Shown: piece after piece, positions 9,386 through 17,981 of the stretch | Layout: every line of letters begins with the position of its first letter | How positions within the stretch are numbered: position 1 is the first letter of the stretch | From: Minicystis rosea | GTDB lineage: Bacteria; Myxococcota_A; Polyangia; Polyangiales; Polyangiaceae | Direction: 5' to 3' | Length of the DNA stretch: 64,000 nucleotides | NCBI GenBank assembly: GCA_001931535.1 | Contig: CP016211.1 | Coordinates: 10,338,377 to 10,402,376, forward strand | Notes under the pieces: generated by a model | Database searches by the model: none | The model's input: only the letters and a program-made list of their open reading frames with translations | Told to the model about the DNA's origin: nothing | Made by a program: the position numbers and the translations under genes

Positions 9386-10876
9386 TCAGAACTGGAAGTA
9401 CACGAAAGGCACCGCCTCCGCGCTCGCCGCCTCGTGCAAGAGCACCGCGACCAGGAAAAGCAGCGCGCCCTGCGCGGGCGCGGGCAGATCGGCAAAACCA
9501 CGCTTCATGCGCTCGTAGGCCGACTCGGGCACGTAATGCGAAGCGATCCCGATCCCGAGAACCCCCACGACGAGCGGAGGCAGGTTGGGATGGAAGGTGG
9601 TGAGCGTGCCAATCTGCTTCAGCACCAACAACGCTTGTTGGAAGGTCTGCGCGCGGAAGAAGATCCAGGCGAGGCAGACGTAATGGAAGGTCAGCACCGT
9701 GGCGACGACTCGCCATACGAGGCTCGGCTCCGGCCGTTTGCGCGGCTTGGAGGCGCCCTCGCCGAGACCGCGACGCTCCCAAGCGCGGGTGACGCCGAGG
9801 CCGAGGCCATGCAAGAAACCCCAGAAAACGAAGGTCCAAGAGGCGCCGTGCCAGAGGCCGCCGAGGACCATGGTGATCATCAGGTTGCGGTACGTGAGCC
9901 ACGCGCCGCCGCGATTGCCACCGAGCGGGATGTAGAGATAGTCGCGGAGCCACGTGGAGAGCGAGATGTGCCAGCGCCGCCAGAAGTCGGCGAGGTTCGT
10001 CGCCTTGTAGGGAGAATCGAAGTTCTTGGGGAAGCGCACGCCGAGGAGGAGCGCCGAGCCGATGGCGATGTCGGTGTAGCCCGAGAAGTCGCAATAGATT
10101 TGGGCGGCATAGCCATAGACGCCGGCCAGCACCTCGAGGGCCGAATAGCTCACGGGCCGCTCGAAGACGCGATCGACCAAGTTCTGCGCGAGCTGGTCGC
10201 TGATCACCATTTTCTTGATCAAGCCGACCGCGATGAGAAACAGGGCCTCTCCGCCGTCGCTTTGCGGGAGCACGGGCGGACGCTCGAGCTGCGGGAGCAA
10301 ATCCCGCGGGCGCACGATGGGGCCGGCGACGAGGTGGGGAAAGAACGCGACGAAGAGGAGATAGCTCAGGTAGCTCTTATGAGGCTTGAGCTCGCCGCGA
10401 TAGACGTCGACGACATAGCTCATCGACTCGAAGGTGAAGAACGAGATCCCCACCGGCGGGAGGAGGACCTTGAGCGTCTCGTCCGCCGGCGGGAGGGCGC
10501 CGCCGTGGAAGAGCGAGGCGACGAGGCGGACATTCTCGAGGGTGAAGTTCCAGTACTTGAAGAAGCCCAGGAAGCCGAGGTTGAGCGCCACCGTCAGCGC
10601 CAGCATCACCTTGCGGGCCCGCGGGCGCGGCTCGCGATCGATGGCCCGGGCGAGGAAGTAGTCGACCGTCGACGAGCCGAAGATGAGCGGCAGGTAGCGC
10701 CAGTTCCAGGACGCGTAGAAGTAGTAGCTCAGCGAAAGGAGGAAGACGGTGCGGAGGAGCGCCGCCACGGGAGGGCGGCCGTCCGGCGTGGGCCTCCGGG
10801 CGACGAGCGCGAGGGACCAGGAGCCGACGAACGCGACGGCGAAGAAGGCGGCGTACTTGAGCGTGGTGAAGAGCAC
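9386..10876 (-). CDS. MBOAT family membrane-bound O-acyltransferase (AlgI-like)
   Basis: A 496-residue polytopic membrane protein of the MBOAT/AlgI family, whose members move acyl groups onto exported polysaccharides or other acceptors. Typical segments are the N-terminal FLLSLSYYFYASWNW, the CDFSGYTDIAIG stretch, WHISLSTWLRDYLYIPLGG, and LGGLWHGASWTF with the conserved active-site histidine at residue 343. About ten membrane helices are visible. AlgI-type proteins usually work with an AlgJ/X-like periplasmic partner. None is adjacent, but the downstream SRPBCC-like exported protein occupies that position. A polysaccharide deacetylase is encoded divergently nearby, consistent with envelope polysaccharide modification. 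The substrate is not known. Confidence 0.93.
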   Translation of the reverse strand: MLFTTLKYAAFFAVAFVGSWSLALVARRPTPDGRPPVAALLRTVFLLSLSYYFYASWNWRYLPLIFGSSTVDYFLARAIDREPRPRARKVMLALTVALNLGFLGFFKYWNFTLENVRLVASLFHGGALPPADETLKVLLPPVGISFFTFESMSYVVDVYRGELKPHKSYLSYLLFVAFFPHLVAGPIVRPRDLLPQLERPPVLPQSDGGEALFLIAVGLIKKMVISDQLAQNLVDRVFERPVSYSALEVLAGVYGYAAQIYCDFSGYTDIAIGSALLLGVRFPKNFDSPYKATNLADFWRRWHISLSTWLRDYLYIPLGGNRGGAWLTYRNLMITMVLGGLWHGASWTFVFWGFLHGLGLGVTRAWERRGLGEGASKPRKRPEPSLVWRVVATVLTFHYVCLAWIFFRAQTFQQALLVLKQIGTLTTFHPNLPPLVVGVLGIGIASHYVPESAYERMKRGFADLPAPAQGALLFLVAVLLHEAASAEAVPFVYFQF

Positions 10877-11058
10877 GGGCGGCGGATTCGGTCAGGGTCC
10901 GGCGCCGTCACCCCGAGAGGGGAGAGGGGCGGATGCTGGTCGGGGCGTCGCGCGCCCCCTTCCCGCCCCAGGAAGCGACCGGAGGGCGGGGGAGAGCGCA
11001 CAGCTTGAAGCGGGCGCATGTTGAACGTCGGCCGCGCTCGTGCCAAGGATGGAGAACA

Positions 11059-11586
11059 ATGCTGGGGCGCCTGCTGATCGGCATCGTGAAGGGCCTCGTG
11101 GTCGGGGGTCTCCTCGGGTTCGGGCTGGTGAAGCTGGGCATGGCGCTGCCAGGCGCCTTGATCGCCTACCTCGCGGCCGCCGTCACGGGCGTCGTGATCG
11201 GACTGGTGGCCGGCAAACCAATCTGGGCCAAAGACGCGAAGATCGAGGCCGGCGCCAAGGCCATCGTGGGCGCCCTCCTCGGCGTCGGCCTCATGGCCGC
11301 GGCCCGCCACTGGCTGACCATGGCCCTGCCCATCCCGGCGGGGAACCTCGCGCCCGAGGGCGCGACCTTCGGCGGCTTCGCCATCACCTCGCTCGCGGCC
11401 ATCGCGGCGTTGCTCGGCGGCTTCTACGACGCCGACAACGACGCGACCGACGAGGAGGCCGCCCCCGCCGGCGCCGAGAAGGCCCAGGCGCAGAACGGCG
11501 GCCGGCGCATCGCCTCGCAGGACGAGGGCGCCGAAGAGGACGAAGAGCTGCTCGAGAGCAGCGAGAAGAAGCGCGCCAAGAAGTAG
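11059..11586 (+). CDS. Small polytopic membrane protein with acidic/charged C-terminus
   Basis: A 175-residue protein not recognised as a named family. Four hydrophobic stretches are visible: about 5-25, 28-52, 68-90 and 102-122. Residues 125-175 are a soluble tail rich in Glu, Asp, Ala and Lys, ending in a basic KKRAKK. GGAG precedes the ATG at suitable spacing. Its stop codon abuts the ATG of the polysaccharide deacetylase gene with no intervening base, so the two are certainly translated from one message. It may scaffold or anchor an envelope process with its neighbour, but that is inference from position only. Confidence 0.8.
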   Translation: MLGRLLIGIVKGLVVGGLLGFGLVKLGMALPGALIAYLAAAVTGVVIGLVAGKPIWAKDAKIEAGAKAIVGALLGVGLMAAARHWLTMALPIPAGNLAPEGATFGGFAITSLAAIAALLGGFYDADNDATDEEAAPAGAEKAQAQNGGRRIASQDEGAEEDEELLESSEKKRAKK

Positions 11587-12420
11587 ATGCCGCCCGCGCG
11601 GGTCGCCCTCTACGTCGCGACGGTCGGCGCGCTGTCGCTCATCGCGCGCGGCCTCGTCTTGAGGCCCCTGCCCTTCTACGTCCCCATCGCCGCCGTCGCC
11701 GGCTACCTGCTCCTCCTCGGCGCCGGCATCGCGTTCCTCCGCCTCGGCATGTTCGTCGACGTGGTGTGGCGCGGCCCCCGCGAAGCGCGCGGCGTGGCCC
11801 TCACCTTCGACGACGGCCCGAGCCCCGAGCACACCCCGCGTATCTTGGACCAGCTCGACGAAGCGGGCGCCAAGGCGACGTTCTTCGTCATCGCCAAGAA
11901 GGCGCTCGCGCACCCCGACGTGCTGCGCTCCATCGCGGCCCGCGGCCACGCCATCGGCGTGCACGGCTACGATCACGATCGCCTCCTCGCCCTCCGCTCC
12001 CCCGCCCGCGTGAGCGACGACATCGAGAAGGCCATCGACGCCGTGACCTCGATCACCGGCAAGCGCCCCGTCCTCTACCGCCCCCCCGTGGGCCTCACGA
12101 GCCCGCGCGTCGCGCAGGCGCTCGAGTGGTTCGACGTCACCGTCGTCGGCTGGTCCGTGCGCGCGCTCGACGGCGTGAAGGGCGCCACCTCCGATCGCGT
12201 GGTCCACCGCGTGACCCGCGGCCTCCGCGACGGCGCCATCATCCTCCTCCACGACGCCGCCGAACGCGACGACTTCCGCCCCGTCAGCCTCGAAGCGCTC
12301 CCCCGCATCCTGGAAGCCATGCGCCTCCGCGATCTGGAAGGCGTGCGCCTGGACACCTGGATCGGCACCGACGAAGCCCCCCGCAAGCGCCGAAAGAAGC
12401 GTCGCAAAGCAAAGGCCTGA
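11587..12420 (+). CDS. Polysaccharide deacetylase (NodB domain), membrane-anchored
   Basis: A 277-residue CE4-type deacetylase that removes acetyl groups from N-acetylated sugars such as peptidoglycan or chitin-like polymers. Two N-terminal hydrophobic helices (about 8-22 and 31-50) anchor it. The NodB domain follows, with ALTFDDGPSPEHTP (catalytic and metal Asp at 75-76) and the metal histidines in VHGYDHDRL. Later motifs are YRPPVGL and IILLHDA, the latter carrying the C-terminal catalytic histidine. The tail is highly basic, KRRKKRRKAKA. It directly follows the small membrane protein and is followed by a 420-base repetitive gap. The family is certain; the substrate is not. Confidence 0.93.
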   Translation: MPPARVALYVATVGALSLIARGLVLRPLPFYVPIAAVAGYLLLLGAGIAFLRLGMFVDVVWRGPREARGVALTFDDGPSPEHTPRILDQLDEAGAKATFFVIAKKALAHPDVLRSIAARGHAIGVHGYDHDRLLALRSPARVSDDIEKAIDAVTSITGKRPVLYRPPVGLTSPRVAQALEWFDVTVVGWSVRALDGVKGATSDRVVHRVTRGLRDGAIILLHDAAERDDFRPVSLEALPRILEAMRLRDLEGVRLDTWIGTDEAPRKRRKKRRKAKA

Positions 12421-12841
12421 ACCCAGCCGCGACCGCCAGCAACCACGAACGCCGGCACGAACGCCAGCAACCACGAACGCCGGCAGCCGCGAGCGCCGGC
12501 AACCACGAACGCCGGCAGCCGCGAGCGCGAGCGAGCGGACCCACCAAGCGCGCCGGCACAGCATCCACACGCCGCGGTCCCCCTGAGCACCCCCCACCAT
12601 CGGGAAGCGTGTGCTGGGGTCCGCTCGCTCGCGCTCGCGGCTGCTCTGCGTGGTGAACGCAGCCGTGAAGCTGCGTGGTGGACGCGGCCGGGAGGCGTGT
12701 GGACGCAGCCGGGAGGGTGACGCGGTGGACGCAGCCGGGAGGCGCGGTGGATGCAGGCGGTGACGCGGTGGATGCAACCGTGAGGCTGCACGGATGCGGG
12801 CGTGAATGCAGCCGTGAAGCTGCGTGGATGCGGGCGTGGAG
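12421..12841. repeat. Repetitive intergenic spacer between convergent genes
   Basis: No gene is supported. The left half has short direct repeats of AACCACGAACGCCGGCA and GCCGCGAGCGC types. The right half has degenerate 20-25 bp units built on GTGGACGCAGCCGGGAGGCG and GCAGCCGTGAAGCTGCGTGG. A long inverted repeat sits in the middle and is described separately. ORFs here are artefacts of the lack of AT-rich stops. Confidence 0.75.
12515..12644. terminator. 28-bp perfect inverted repeat with 74-bp spacer
   Basis: 12515-12542 is the exact reverse complement of 12617-12644; the arms contain GCGAGCGAGCGGACCC and its complement. It lies between the convergent deacetylase and DsbA-like genes. It may act as a bidirectional transcription barrier or form a cruciform. 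No U-tract follows, so a classical intrinsic terminator is not shown. Confidence 0.6.
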
Positions 12842-14215
12842 CTACTTCGCTTCGGAGAGGGCGCGCTGCACGACCTTCTTGAAGCGGATGAGGGGCTGGG
12901 CGCCGGTGATCTTGTAGCCGTTGATGGTGAAGCTCGGGGTGCCGGTCAGGCCGGCGGCGAGGGCGACCTTGGTGTCGGCCTCGATGGCGGCGCGGTGGAT
13001 GCCCTCGTCGAGGGCGCGGCGGAAGCGCGCCAGATCGAGGCCGAGGTCGACCGCGTATTTCTCGAGCGCTTCGCGATCCATGGCGGACTGGTTCCCCATG
13101 AGGATGCCGTGCATCTTCCAGAAGCCGGCCGCGCCCTTCTGCGCGTAGGCCTCGAGCGCGGCCTCGGCGGCGATGCGGGCGTGGGCGTGGAACGAGAGCG
13201 GGTGGTTGCGCCAGACGATGCGGATCTGGCCGGGGAAGGCGGCCTCGAGATCGGCGAGCGTGGGCTCGACGCGCTTGCAGAAGGGGCACTGGAAGTCGCT
13301 GAAGACTTGGACCACCACCTTGGCGTTCGCGGGGCCGCGGCTCGGGTTGTCGGCCGTGGGCGCGGGGACGTCGACCTTGTCGATCTCGGTGGTGACCGCC
13401 TCCTGCTGGAGCGTGTCGTAGACCTTCGCCGGCGCGATGCCCTTGGCGACGACCGCGCGCGCGGCGGCGAGCTGCTCGTCGATGACGGCCACGAACCGCT
13501 CGATGGGCTGCGCGCCCACGATCTTGCGACCGTTGATGAAGAACGTCGGCGTGCCGCCGGCGCCCACGTCGTCGGCGAGATCGTTGTCCTCTTCGATCTT
13601 CGCCGCGTGCTTGCGCTGCGTCACGTTGCGCAGGGCCTTGTCGGCGTCGAGGCCGGCGCTCTCCGCGACCTCTTTGAGATCGTCGTCGGTGAGCTGGCCG
13701 CGCTGGCCCATCAAGAGGCGGTGCACGGACCAATAGGCGGCCTCGCCCTTCTGCGCGCGCGCCTCGAAGGCCAGCTCGGCGGCGGGCTCCGCGCGCTTGT
13801 GGAAGGGGAGCGGCTCGTGCTTGAGGACGAGGCGAACATCGTCGCCGTAGCGCGCGATGACCGCGCGCATCGTGTCCTCGGCGCGGACGCAGAACGGGCA
13901 CTGGTAGTCGGCGAACTCGATGATGGTGACGAGCGCCGTCGCCTTGCCGAGCGCGGGCGAGCTGCCCACGGGGACGCGGTAAATCGTGCGATCTTCGGCG
14001 GGCGCGGCAGCGGCGGTCTCTCGCTTCGCGGGGAGCTGGCCTGGGTCGGCCACGGCCGCGGCGACCCCGGGCGCGCCGCCGCGCGCGGTGGGCGGGACGT
14101 CGTACGGCGCCGGCCCGGCAGCGCGGGACGGCGGCGCGGACGACGCGCTGGGAGCAGCGCAGCCGGCCAACACCAGGGCGGCGAACAATGCATTGCGGAG
14201 CGACAGACGGTGCAT
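12842..14215 (-). CDS. Lipoprotein with two DsbA-like thioredoxin domains
   Basis: A 457-residue lipoprotein (signal peptide with LVLAGC, lipid-modified Cys19) containing two DsbA/thioredoxin-fold domains in tandem. Domain 1, residues 85-265, has FADYQCPFC with Cys106 and Cys109. Domain 2, residues 282-457, has FSDFQCPFC with Cys310 and Cys313. Both have the DsbA-type cis-proline regions GTPTFFING and GTPSFTING. An Ala/Pro linker precedes domain 1. The family oxidises or isomerises disulfides in the periplasm. Each domain alone has the length of a BdbD/DsbA-like protein, so the gene looks like an internal duplication and fusion. It is 43 bases downstream of nothing transcribed in the same direction except the Hsp70 gene's opposite end; no cognate DsbB is visible. 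Confidence 0.92.
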   Translation of the reverse strand: MHRLSLRNALFAALVLAGCAAPSASSAPPSRAAGPAPYDVPPTARGGAPGVAAAVADPGQLPAKRETAAAAPAEDRTIYRVPVGSSPALGKATALVTIIEFADYQCPFCVRAEDTMRAVIARYGDDVRLVLKHEPLPFHKRAEPAAELAFEARAQKGEAAYWSVHRLLMGQRGQLTDDDLKEVAESAGLDADKALRNVTQRKHAAKIEEDNDLADDVGAGGTPTFFINGRKIVGAQPIERFVAVIDEQLAAARAVVAKGIAPAKVYDTLQQEAVTTEIDKVDVPAPTADNPSRGPANAKVVVQVFSDFQCPFCKRVEPTLADLEAAFPGQIRIVWRNHPLSFHAHARIAAEAALEAYAQKGAAGFWKMHGILMGNQSAMDREALEKYAVDLGLDLARFRRALDEGIHRAAIEADTKVALAAGLTGTPSFTINGYKITGAQPLIRFKKVVQRALSEAK

Positions 14216-14258
14216 GTGATCGTGGTAGCAGACGGGCTTCGGCCAAACGAACCGGGAA

Positions 14259-15983
14259 TCAGCGGCGCTTCAGCGCGGACACGAGCGCGACGAGCCGCTC
14301 ACGTCGCGGCGCGATCTCCTTCTCGTCCTGCGTTTCGAGGGCCGCGCGCAAACCGGCGATCGCGTGGCCGAGCTCCTCCCGGCTGGGCCCCGACAGCTCT
14401 ACGTAGAGCGCGTCGGCCCGCGAAAGGGCCGTGGTGTTGGGCAGCGCATCCCGCGGGTGGAGCTTCAGCCGCTCCATGGCCGCGCGTGCTGCTTTGACGT
14501 CGGCTGCCGTCATGCGTCCCGGCGTTTTCTCGATGACCAGCGCCTCCTTCTTCCCGGTCGAGGCCACGGTCGTCTCCACTTCGAGGATGCCGTTGAGGTC
14601 GTAGGTGAAGCGCACCTCGATGCTCTCGTCGCCCGCGGGCTTGGGCGTCACTTTCACCTGATATTCGCCGAGCTTCTGATTGTCGCGCACCAGCGAGTGC
14701 TCGCCCTGGTAGACCTCGATGCGGATCTCCCGCTGCATGTCGCTCATCGTCGAATAGCGCTCCACGCGGCTCGCGGGGATGACGGTGCCGCGCTCCAAGA
14801 TCGGGCTGAACAACCCGGAGACGAGCTGCCGCCCGAGGTGCGTGCCCGTGGCGATGCCCATGGTGAAGGGCGCGACGTCGGTGACCACCATGTCCTCGAC
14901 GGCGGCGTCGCCGTCCTTGAGCGCGGCCTGCACGGCGGCGCCCATGGCCACGGCCTCGTCGGGCGGCAGCTTGCGCAGCGGCAGCCGCCCGAACATGTTC
15001 GCCGAGAGCCGCGCGATGCACGGCATGCGCGTCGATCCGCCGACGAGGAGCACCTCGTCGATCTTGTCGGCCTTGAGCGAAGCATCGCGCAGCGCCCGCG
15101 CGATGGGCGCGCGCACCCGCTCGAGCAGCGCGGCCCACGCCTCCTCGGCCTCGTCGCGCGAGAGCGTCATCTCCAGGTTGCCGGTGCGCCCGCCGCCGAG
15201 CGGCAGATCAACGAGCGCGACGGACGTCGACTCCGTCTCGGAGAGCCGCTTCTTCGCGCCTTCGGCGGCGTCGCGGAGGCGCGCCCACGCGCGCGGCTCG
15301 CGCTTCAAATCCCAGCCATGCTGCGCCTTGGCGCGGGCCGCGAAGCGATCGGCCAACGCCTCGTCGAAGTCTTCGCCGCCGAGCCGCGCGTCGCCCGCCG
15401 ACGACTGGATCTCCACCACCCCCTCGATGATCTCCAGCACCGTCACGTCGAACGTGCCGCCCCCGAGATCGAGCACCACGGCGCGCATCTCGCGGTGTCG
15501 TTCGTGGAGCCCGTACGCCAGCGCGGCCGCGGTCGGCTCGTTGATGATGCGCTCCACTTTGAGCCCAGCGATGGCGCCCGCGTCGCGCGTGGCTTGGCGC
15601 TGGAGATCGCCGAAGTACGCGGGCACCGTGATGACCGCCTCCTCCACGGCGCAGCCGAGCGCGGCCTCGGCGTCCCGCTTGAGCGCGCCGAGGACGAGCG
15701 CGGAGAGCTCGGGCGGCGAGAACGATCGGCCGCCGATCTCGTACTTCTTCGGCGTGCCCATGTCGCGCTTGAAGGCGAGCGCGGTGCGCGTCGGGTGCGT
15801 GGTGGCGCGCGCACGCGCGGGCGCGCCCACGAGCACCGTGTCGTCCTCGGTGATGCTCACGGCGCTCGGCGTGAGCAGCTCGCCGACGGCGTTGGGGAGC
15901 ACCACGGGCACCCCATCGCGCAGCACGGAGACGAGGGAGAAAGTGGTGCCGAGATCGATGCCGACGATGGGACTCTTGCTCAT
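14259..15983 (-). CDS. hscC: Hsp70 family chaperone, HscC-like
   Basis: A 574-residue ATP-dependent chaperone. The ATPase domain shows GIDLGTTFS at the N-terminus, VLDLGGGTFDVTVLE, and LLVGGSTRMP. The substrate-binding segment includes VTDVAPFTMGIAT and a beta-domain. The protein is about 60 residues shorter than DnaK, with a short helical lid and no EEVD-like tail, which fits the HscC subgroup. The ATG at 15983 overlaps the stop of the upstream gene (ATGA). That upstream gene encodes a membrane-anchored J-like protein, matching the known pairing of Escherichia coli HscC with membrane-anchored DjlB/DjlC. The frame is open far upstream, but the canonical N-terminus fixes the start. Confidence 0.93.
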   Translation of the reverse strand: MSKSPIVGIDLGTTFSLVSVLRDGVPVVLPNAVGELLTPSAVSITEDDTVLVGAPARARATTHPTRTALAFKRDMGTPKKYEIGGRSFSPPELSALVLGALKRDAEAALGCAVEEAVITVPAYFGDLQRQATRDAGAIAGLKVERIINEPTAAALAYGLHERHREMRAVVLDLGGGTFDVTVLEIIEGVVEIQSSAGDARLGGEDFDEALADRFAARAKAQHGWDLKREPRAWARLRDAAEGAKKRLSETESTSVALVDLPLGGGRTGNLEMTLSRDEAEEAWAALLERVRAPIARALRDASLKADKIDEVLLVGGSTRMPCIARLSANMFGRLPLRKLPPDEAVAMGAAVQAALKDGDAAVEDMVVTDVAPFTMGIATGTHLGRQLVSGLFSPILERGTVIPASRVERYSTMSDMQREIRIEVYQGEHSLVRDNQKLGEYQVKVTPKPAGDESIEVRFTYDLNGILEVETTVASTGKKEALVIEKTPGRMTAADVKAARAAMERLKLHPRDALPNTTALSRADALYVELSGPSREELGHAIAGLRAALETQDEKEIAPRRERLVALVSALKRR

Positions 15984-17065
15984 GGTGAGACCGGCCTCGG
16001 ATCGCGGCGCGCTTCGACCGCGATGCAATACGTGGAAACGTCGCTGTCGACGTTGATGGCCATCGCGAGCCCCACGGCGTCGTTGGAGAGCCCGCCGTCG
16101 GGCGAGAACGCCGCGCGGATCGCCGTCGCGCGCGCCCTCGCCACCACGCAGTCTCCGTGAGCGAGCGCGCCGTCGAGCTCCTTGATGTCCTTCGACAGAG
16201 CCTCCGCGCGCTTCTTTCGCGACGCTCCAGCGTCGGCGCTCTGCGCGCGCACGTGCTGCTTGAGCCGATCGAGGGCCAGGATCGCGAGGTCCCGGAAGAC
16301 GTTGTCCAGCGGCGGCATGATCCCGGCGTCGAGGTCCGGGAGGGAGAGGTGCGGCATCTCGATCTTGGCCGGCGGAAAGCGCGACGGATCGAACGAGGAG
16401 CGGGACGACGACGAGCCCGCGGCGAGGACCCGCACGAGCCCCAGCACGATCACGATGATCACCCACAACCCACGCCACGATCCATCGCCCGACGCGGGCG
16501 CGGGCGCCGGCGCCGCCTTGACCTTGGGAGGGTCGAGCGTGTCGGCAATCATCGCGGCGATCATGGGCGCCTTCTCGCGCAGCGTGTCCGCCGACTTCTT
16601 GGCCGCGCGCGGCCACCGCTTGCGAAAGACGGCGAGCTCTTCCGTCACCAGCGAGAAATCCCCGGAGACCGCCGATCGCGCGATGGTCGCGCGAATCTCC
16701 GGCGAGAAGCTGCCCGGCAGCGCACCGAGCTCGCGGGTGAGCGCCCACACGGCCGCCGCATCCCCGCGCAGGACCCTCGACTCCTGGCCCGAAGCACGCA
16801 GCCACGCCGCCGCGCTCCGGTGCAGCCTCCGCGCCGCTTTGAAATCGTTGAGGCAATGGAGCGCGAGCAACGTGTGCTGCGCCTCGAACATCGAGGGCAC
16901 GGGCGCATCCGGGCTGACGGCCGCCGCGTCGAACGCCTCCGCCAACCGCCGCGCGGAATCCGCAATCGAATCACCGCCCTCGGGCTTCTCCTCCGAGCCC
17001 GGCGCCTCCTCCGCCTCCGGCGCCCCCTCTTCATCGGCCGGCGCCCTCCCCGAATCCGGCGGCAC
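15980..17065 (-). CDS. C-terminal part of membrane-anchored J-like co-chaperone (frame-shifted from N-terminal part)
   Basis: As an isolated ORF it starts at a GTG with an in-frame stop just upstream and encodes 361 residues. It begins with an acidic linker. A helical region follows at about 40-180, then a transmembrane helix GLWVIIVIVLGLVRVLAAG near residue 203. The remainder is a soluble C-terminal region of unknown fold. The acidic linker continues smoothly from the preceding frame, so this is very probably the second half of the J-like gene. One extra G in the G5 tract at 17070-17074 would join the frames. Its stop overlaps the ATG of the HscC-like gene, indicating an operon. No GTG-proximal Shine-Dalgarno is convincing, which also argues against independent translation. 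Confidence 0.75.
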   Translation of the reverse strand: MPPDSGRAPADEEGAPEAEEAPGSEEKPEGGDSIADSARRLAEAFDAAAVSPDAPVPSMFEAQHTLLALHCLNDFKAARRLHRSAAAWLRASGQESRVLRGDAAAVWALTRELGALPGSFSPEIRATIARSAVSGDFSLVTEELAVFRKRWPRAAKKSADTLREKAPMIAAMIADTLDPPKVKAAPAPAPASGDGSWRGLWVIIVIVLGLVRVLAAGSSSSRSSFDPSRFPPAKIEMPHLSLPDLDAGIMPPLDNVFRDLAILALDRLKQHVRAQSADAGASRKKRAEALSKDIKELDGALAHGDCVVARARATAIRAAFSPDGGLSNDAVGLAMAINVDSDVSTYCIAVEARRDPRPVSP

Positions 17066-17787
17066 CTCGCCCCCGCGCCGGGAGCCTCACCACCGTCAGG
17101 CCCCTTCTTACCACCACCCGCAGGAGCCCCCGAAGGAGGCGGGGACGCGCTTTCTTCGTGGAACGCGCTCTCCTGCGTTTGCGGGACGCTCCGTGCGTCG
17201 ACGTATGCACCGTCCTGCACTTGCGGGACGCTTCGTGCGTCGACGTATGCACCGTCCTGCACTTGCGGGACGCTCCGTGCGTCGACGTATGCACCGTCCT
17301 GCACTTGCGGGACGCTTCGTGCGTCGACGTATGCACCGTCCTGCGTTTCCGGGACGCTCCGTGCGTCGACGTATGCACCGTCCTGCGTTTCCGGGACGCT
17401 CCGTGCGTCGACGTATGCACCGTCCTGCGTTTCCGGGACGCTCCGTGCGTCGACGTATGCACCGTCCTGCGTTTCCGGGACGCTCCGTGCGTCGACGGAT
17501 AGGGTCTCCTGTCGCTCGGGGCCGGCCTCCGGCTCGACGGGCGGCGCGGGCGCCTCTTCGACCGGCTTCTCGGCCACGCCGAAGGTCGGACCGGCATCGC
17601 GGCGCAGCCGGGCGAGCGTGTCCGCGTGGCCCTTGACGAGCTCGTACGCTTCGCGCAGGCGCATGAAGCCCTGAGGATCGGTCTCGGGCTTGCGCGTCTT
17701 GAGCAGGCGGAGGTACGCGCGCCGCACCTGATCGGGCCCGGCGTCGAGACCGATCCCCAGCTCGGCGTAGGCCTCCGCGAACGTCAC
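16645..17787 (-). CDS. N-terminal part of J-domain-like protein with 42-bp coding repeats; apparent frameshift
   Basis: The N-terminal 60 residues form a J-like domain: AYAELGIGLDAGPDQVRRAY, then a TRKPETDPQGF loop and FMRLREAYELVK. The canonical HPD is replaced by KPE, as in J-like proteins with relaxed loops. Eight copies of a 14-residue repeat (VDARSVPETQDGAY and variants) follow, then a Pro/Gly linker. Near 17075 the frame stops making sense: it runs into Arg-rich sequence to a stop at 16645. The neighbouring frame carries on the acidic linker and membrane helix. I read both as one gene, 15980-17787, with a single-base loss in a G5 tract. The GTG at 17787 is chosen because it precedes the J domain; an ATG at 17937 is possible. 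Partner: HscC-like chaperone. Confidence 0.7.
   Translation of the reverse strand: MTFAEAYAELGIGLDAGPDQVRRAYLRLLKTRKPETDPQGFMRLREAYELVKGHADTLARLRRDAGPTFGVAEKPVEEAPAPPVEPEAGPERQETLSVDARSVPETQDGAYVDARSVPETQDGAYVDARSVPETQDGAYVDARSVPETQDGAYVDARSVPQVQDGAYVDARSVPQVQDGAYVDARSVPQVQDGAYVDARSVPQTQESAFHEESASPPPSGAPAGGGKKGPDGGEAPGAGARCRRIRGGRRPMKRGRRRRRRRRARRRSPRAVIRLRIPRGGWRRRSTRRPSARMRPCPRCSRRSTRCSRSIASTISKRRGGCTGARRRGCVLRARSRGSCAGMRRPCGRSPASSVRCRAASRRRFARPSRDRRSPGISRW
17161..17496 (-). repeat. Eight tandem 42-bp coding repeats
   Basis: Eight in-frame 42-bp units encode VDARSVPETQDGAY (four copies), VDARSVPQVQDGAY (three) and VDARSVPQTQESAF (one). Copies of the same type are almost identical in DNA, suggesting recent expansion. 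They form a flexible linker between the J-like domain and the membrane-anchored part. Confidence 0.95.
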
Positions 17788-17981
17788 CGTGCGCGATGCT
17801 ACACGAGACCCGTCCTTCCCGGCGCCGCGCGGTCGAATGGACACGCCCTGCGGTGGATTCGTCCGCGCCCGCGCTCGCAAACCCTTGGTTTTGCAGCGTC
17901 CGACGCTGGTCCACCGGTTGCTCGAAGCCCCCACCACAACGACGGCGGCGCGGAAGTCGCGCTGCCACGGAGGGTGACCAG

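Noticed and set aside
17158..17502. Plus-strand ORF with tandem FRDAPCVDVCTVL-type repeats
   Set aside because: It is the complement of the 42-bp coding repeats of the J-like gene; the minus strand carries the recognisable domain.
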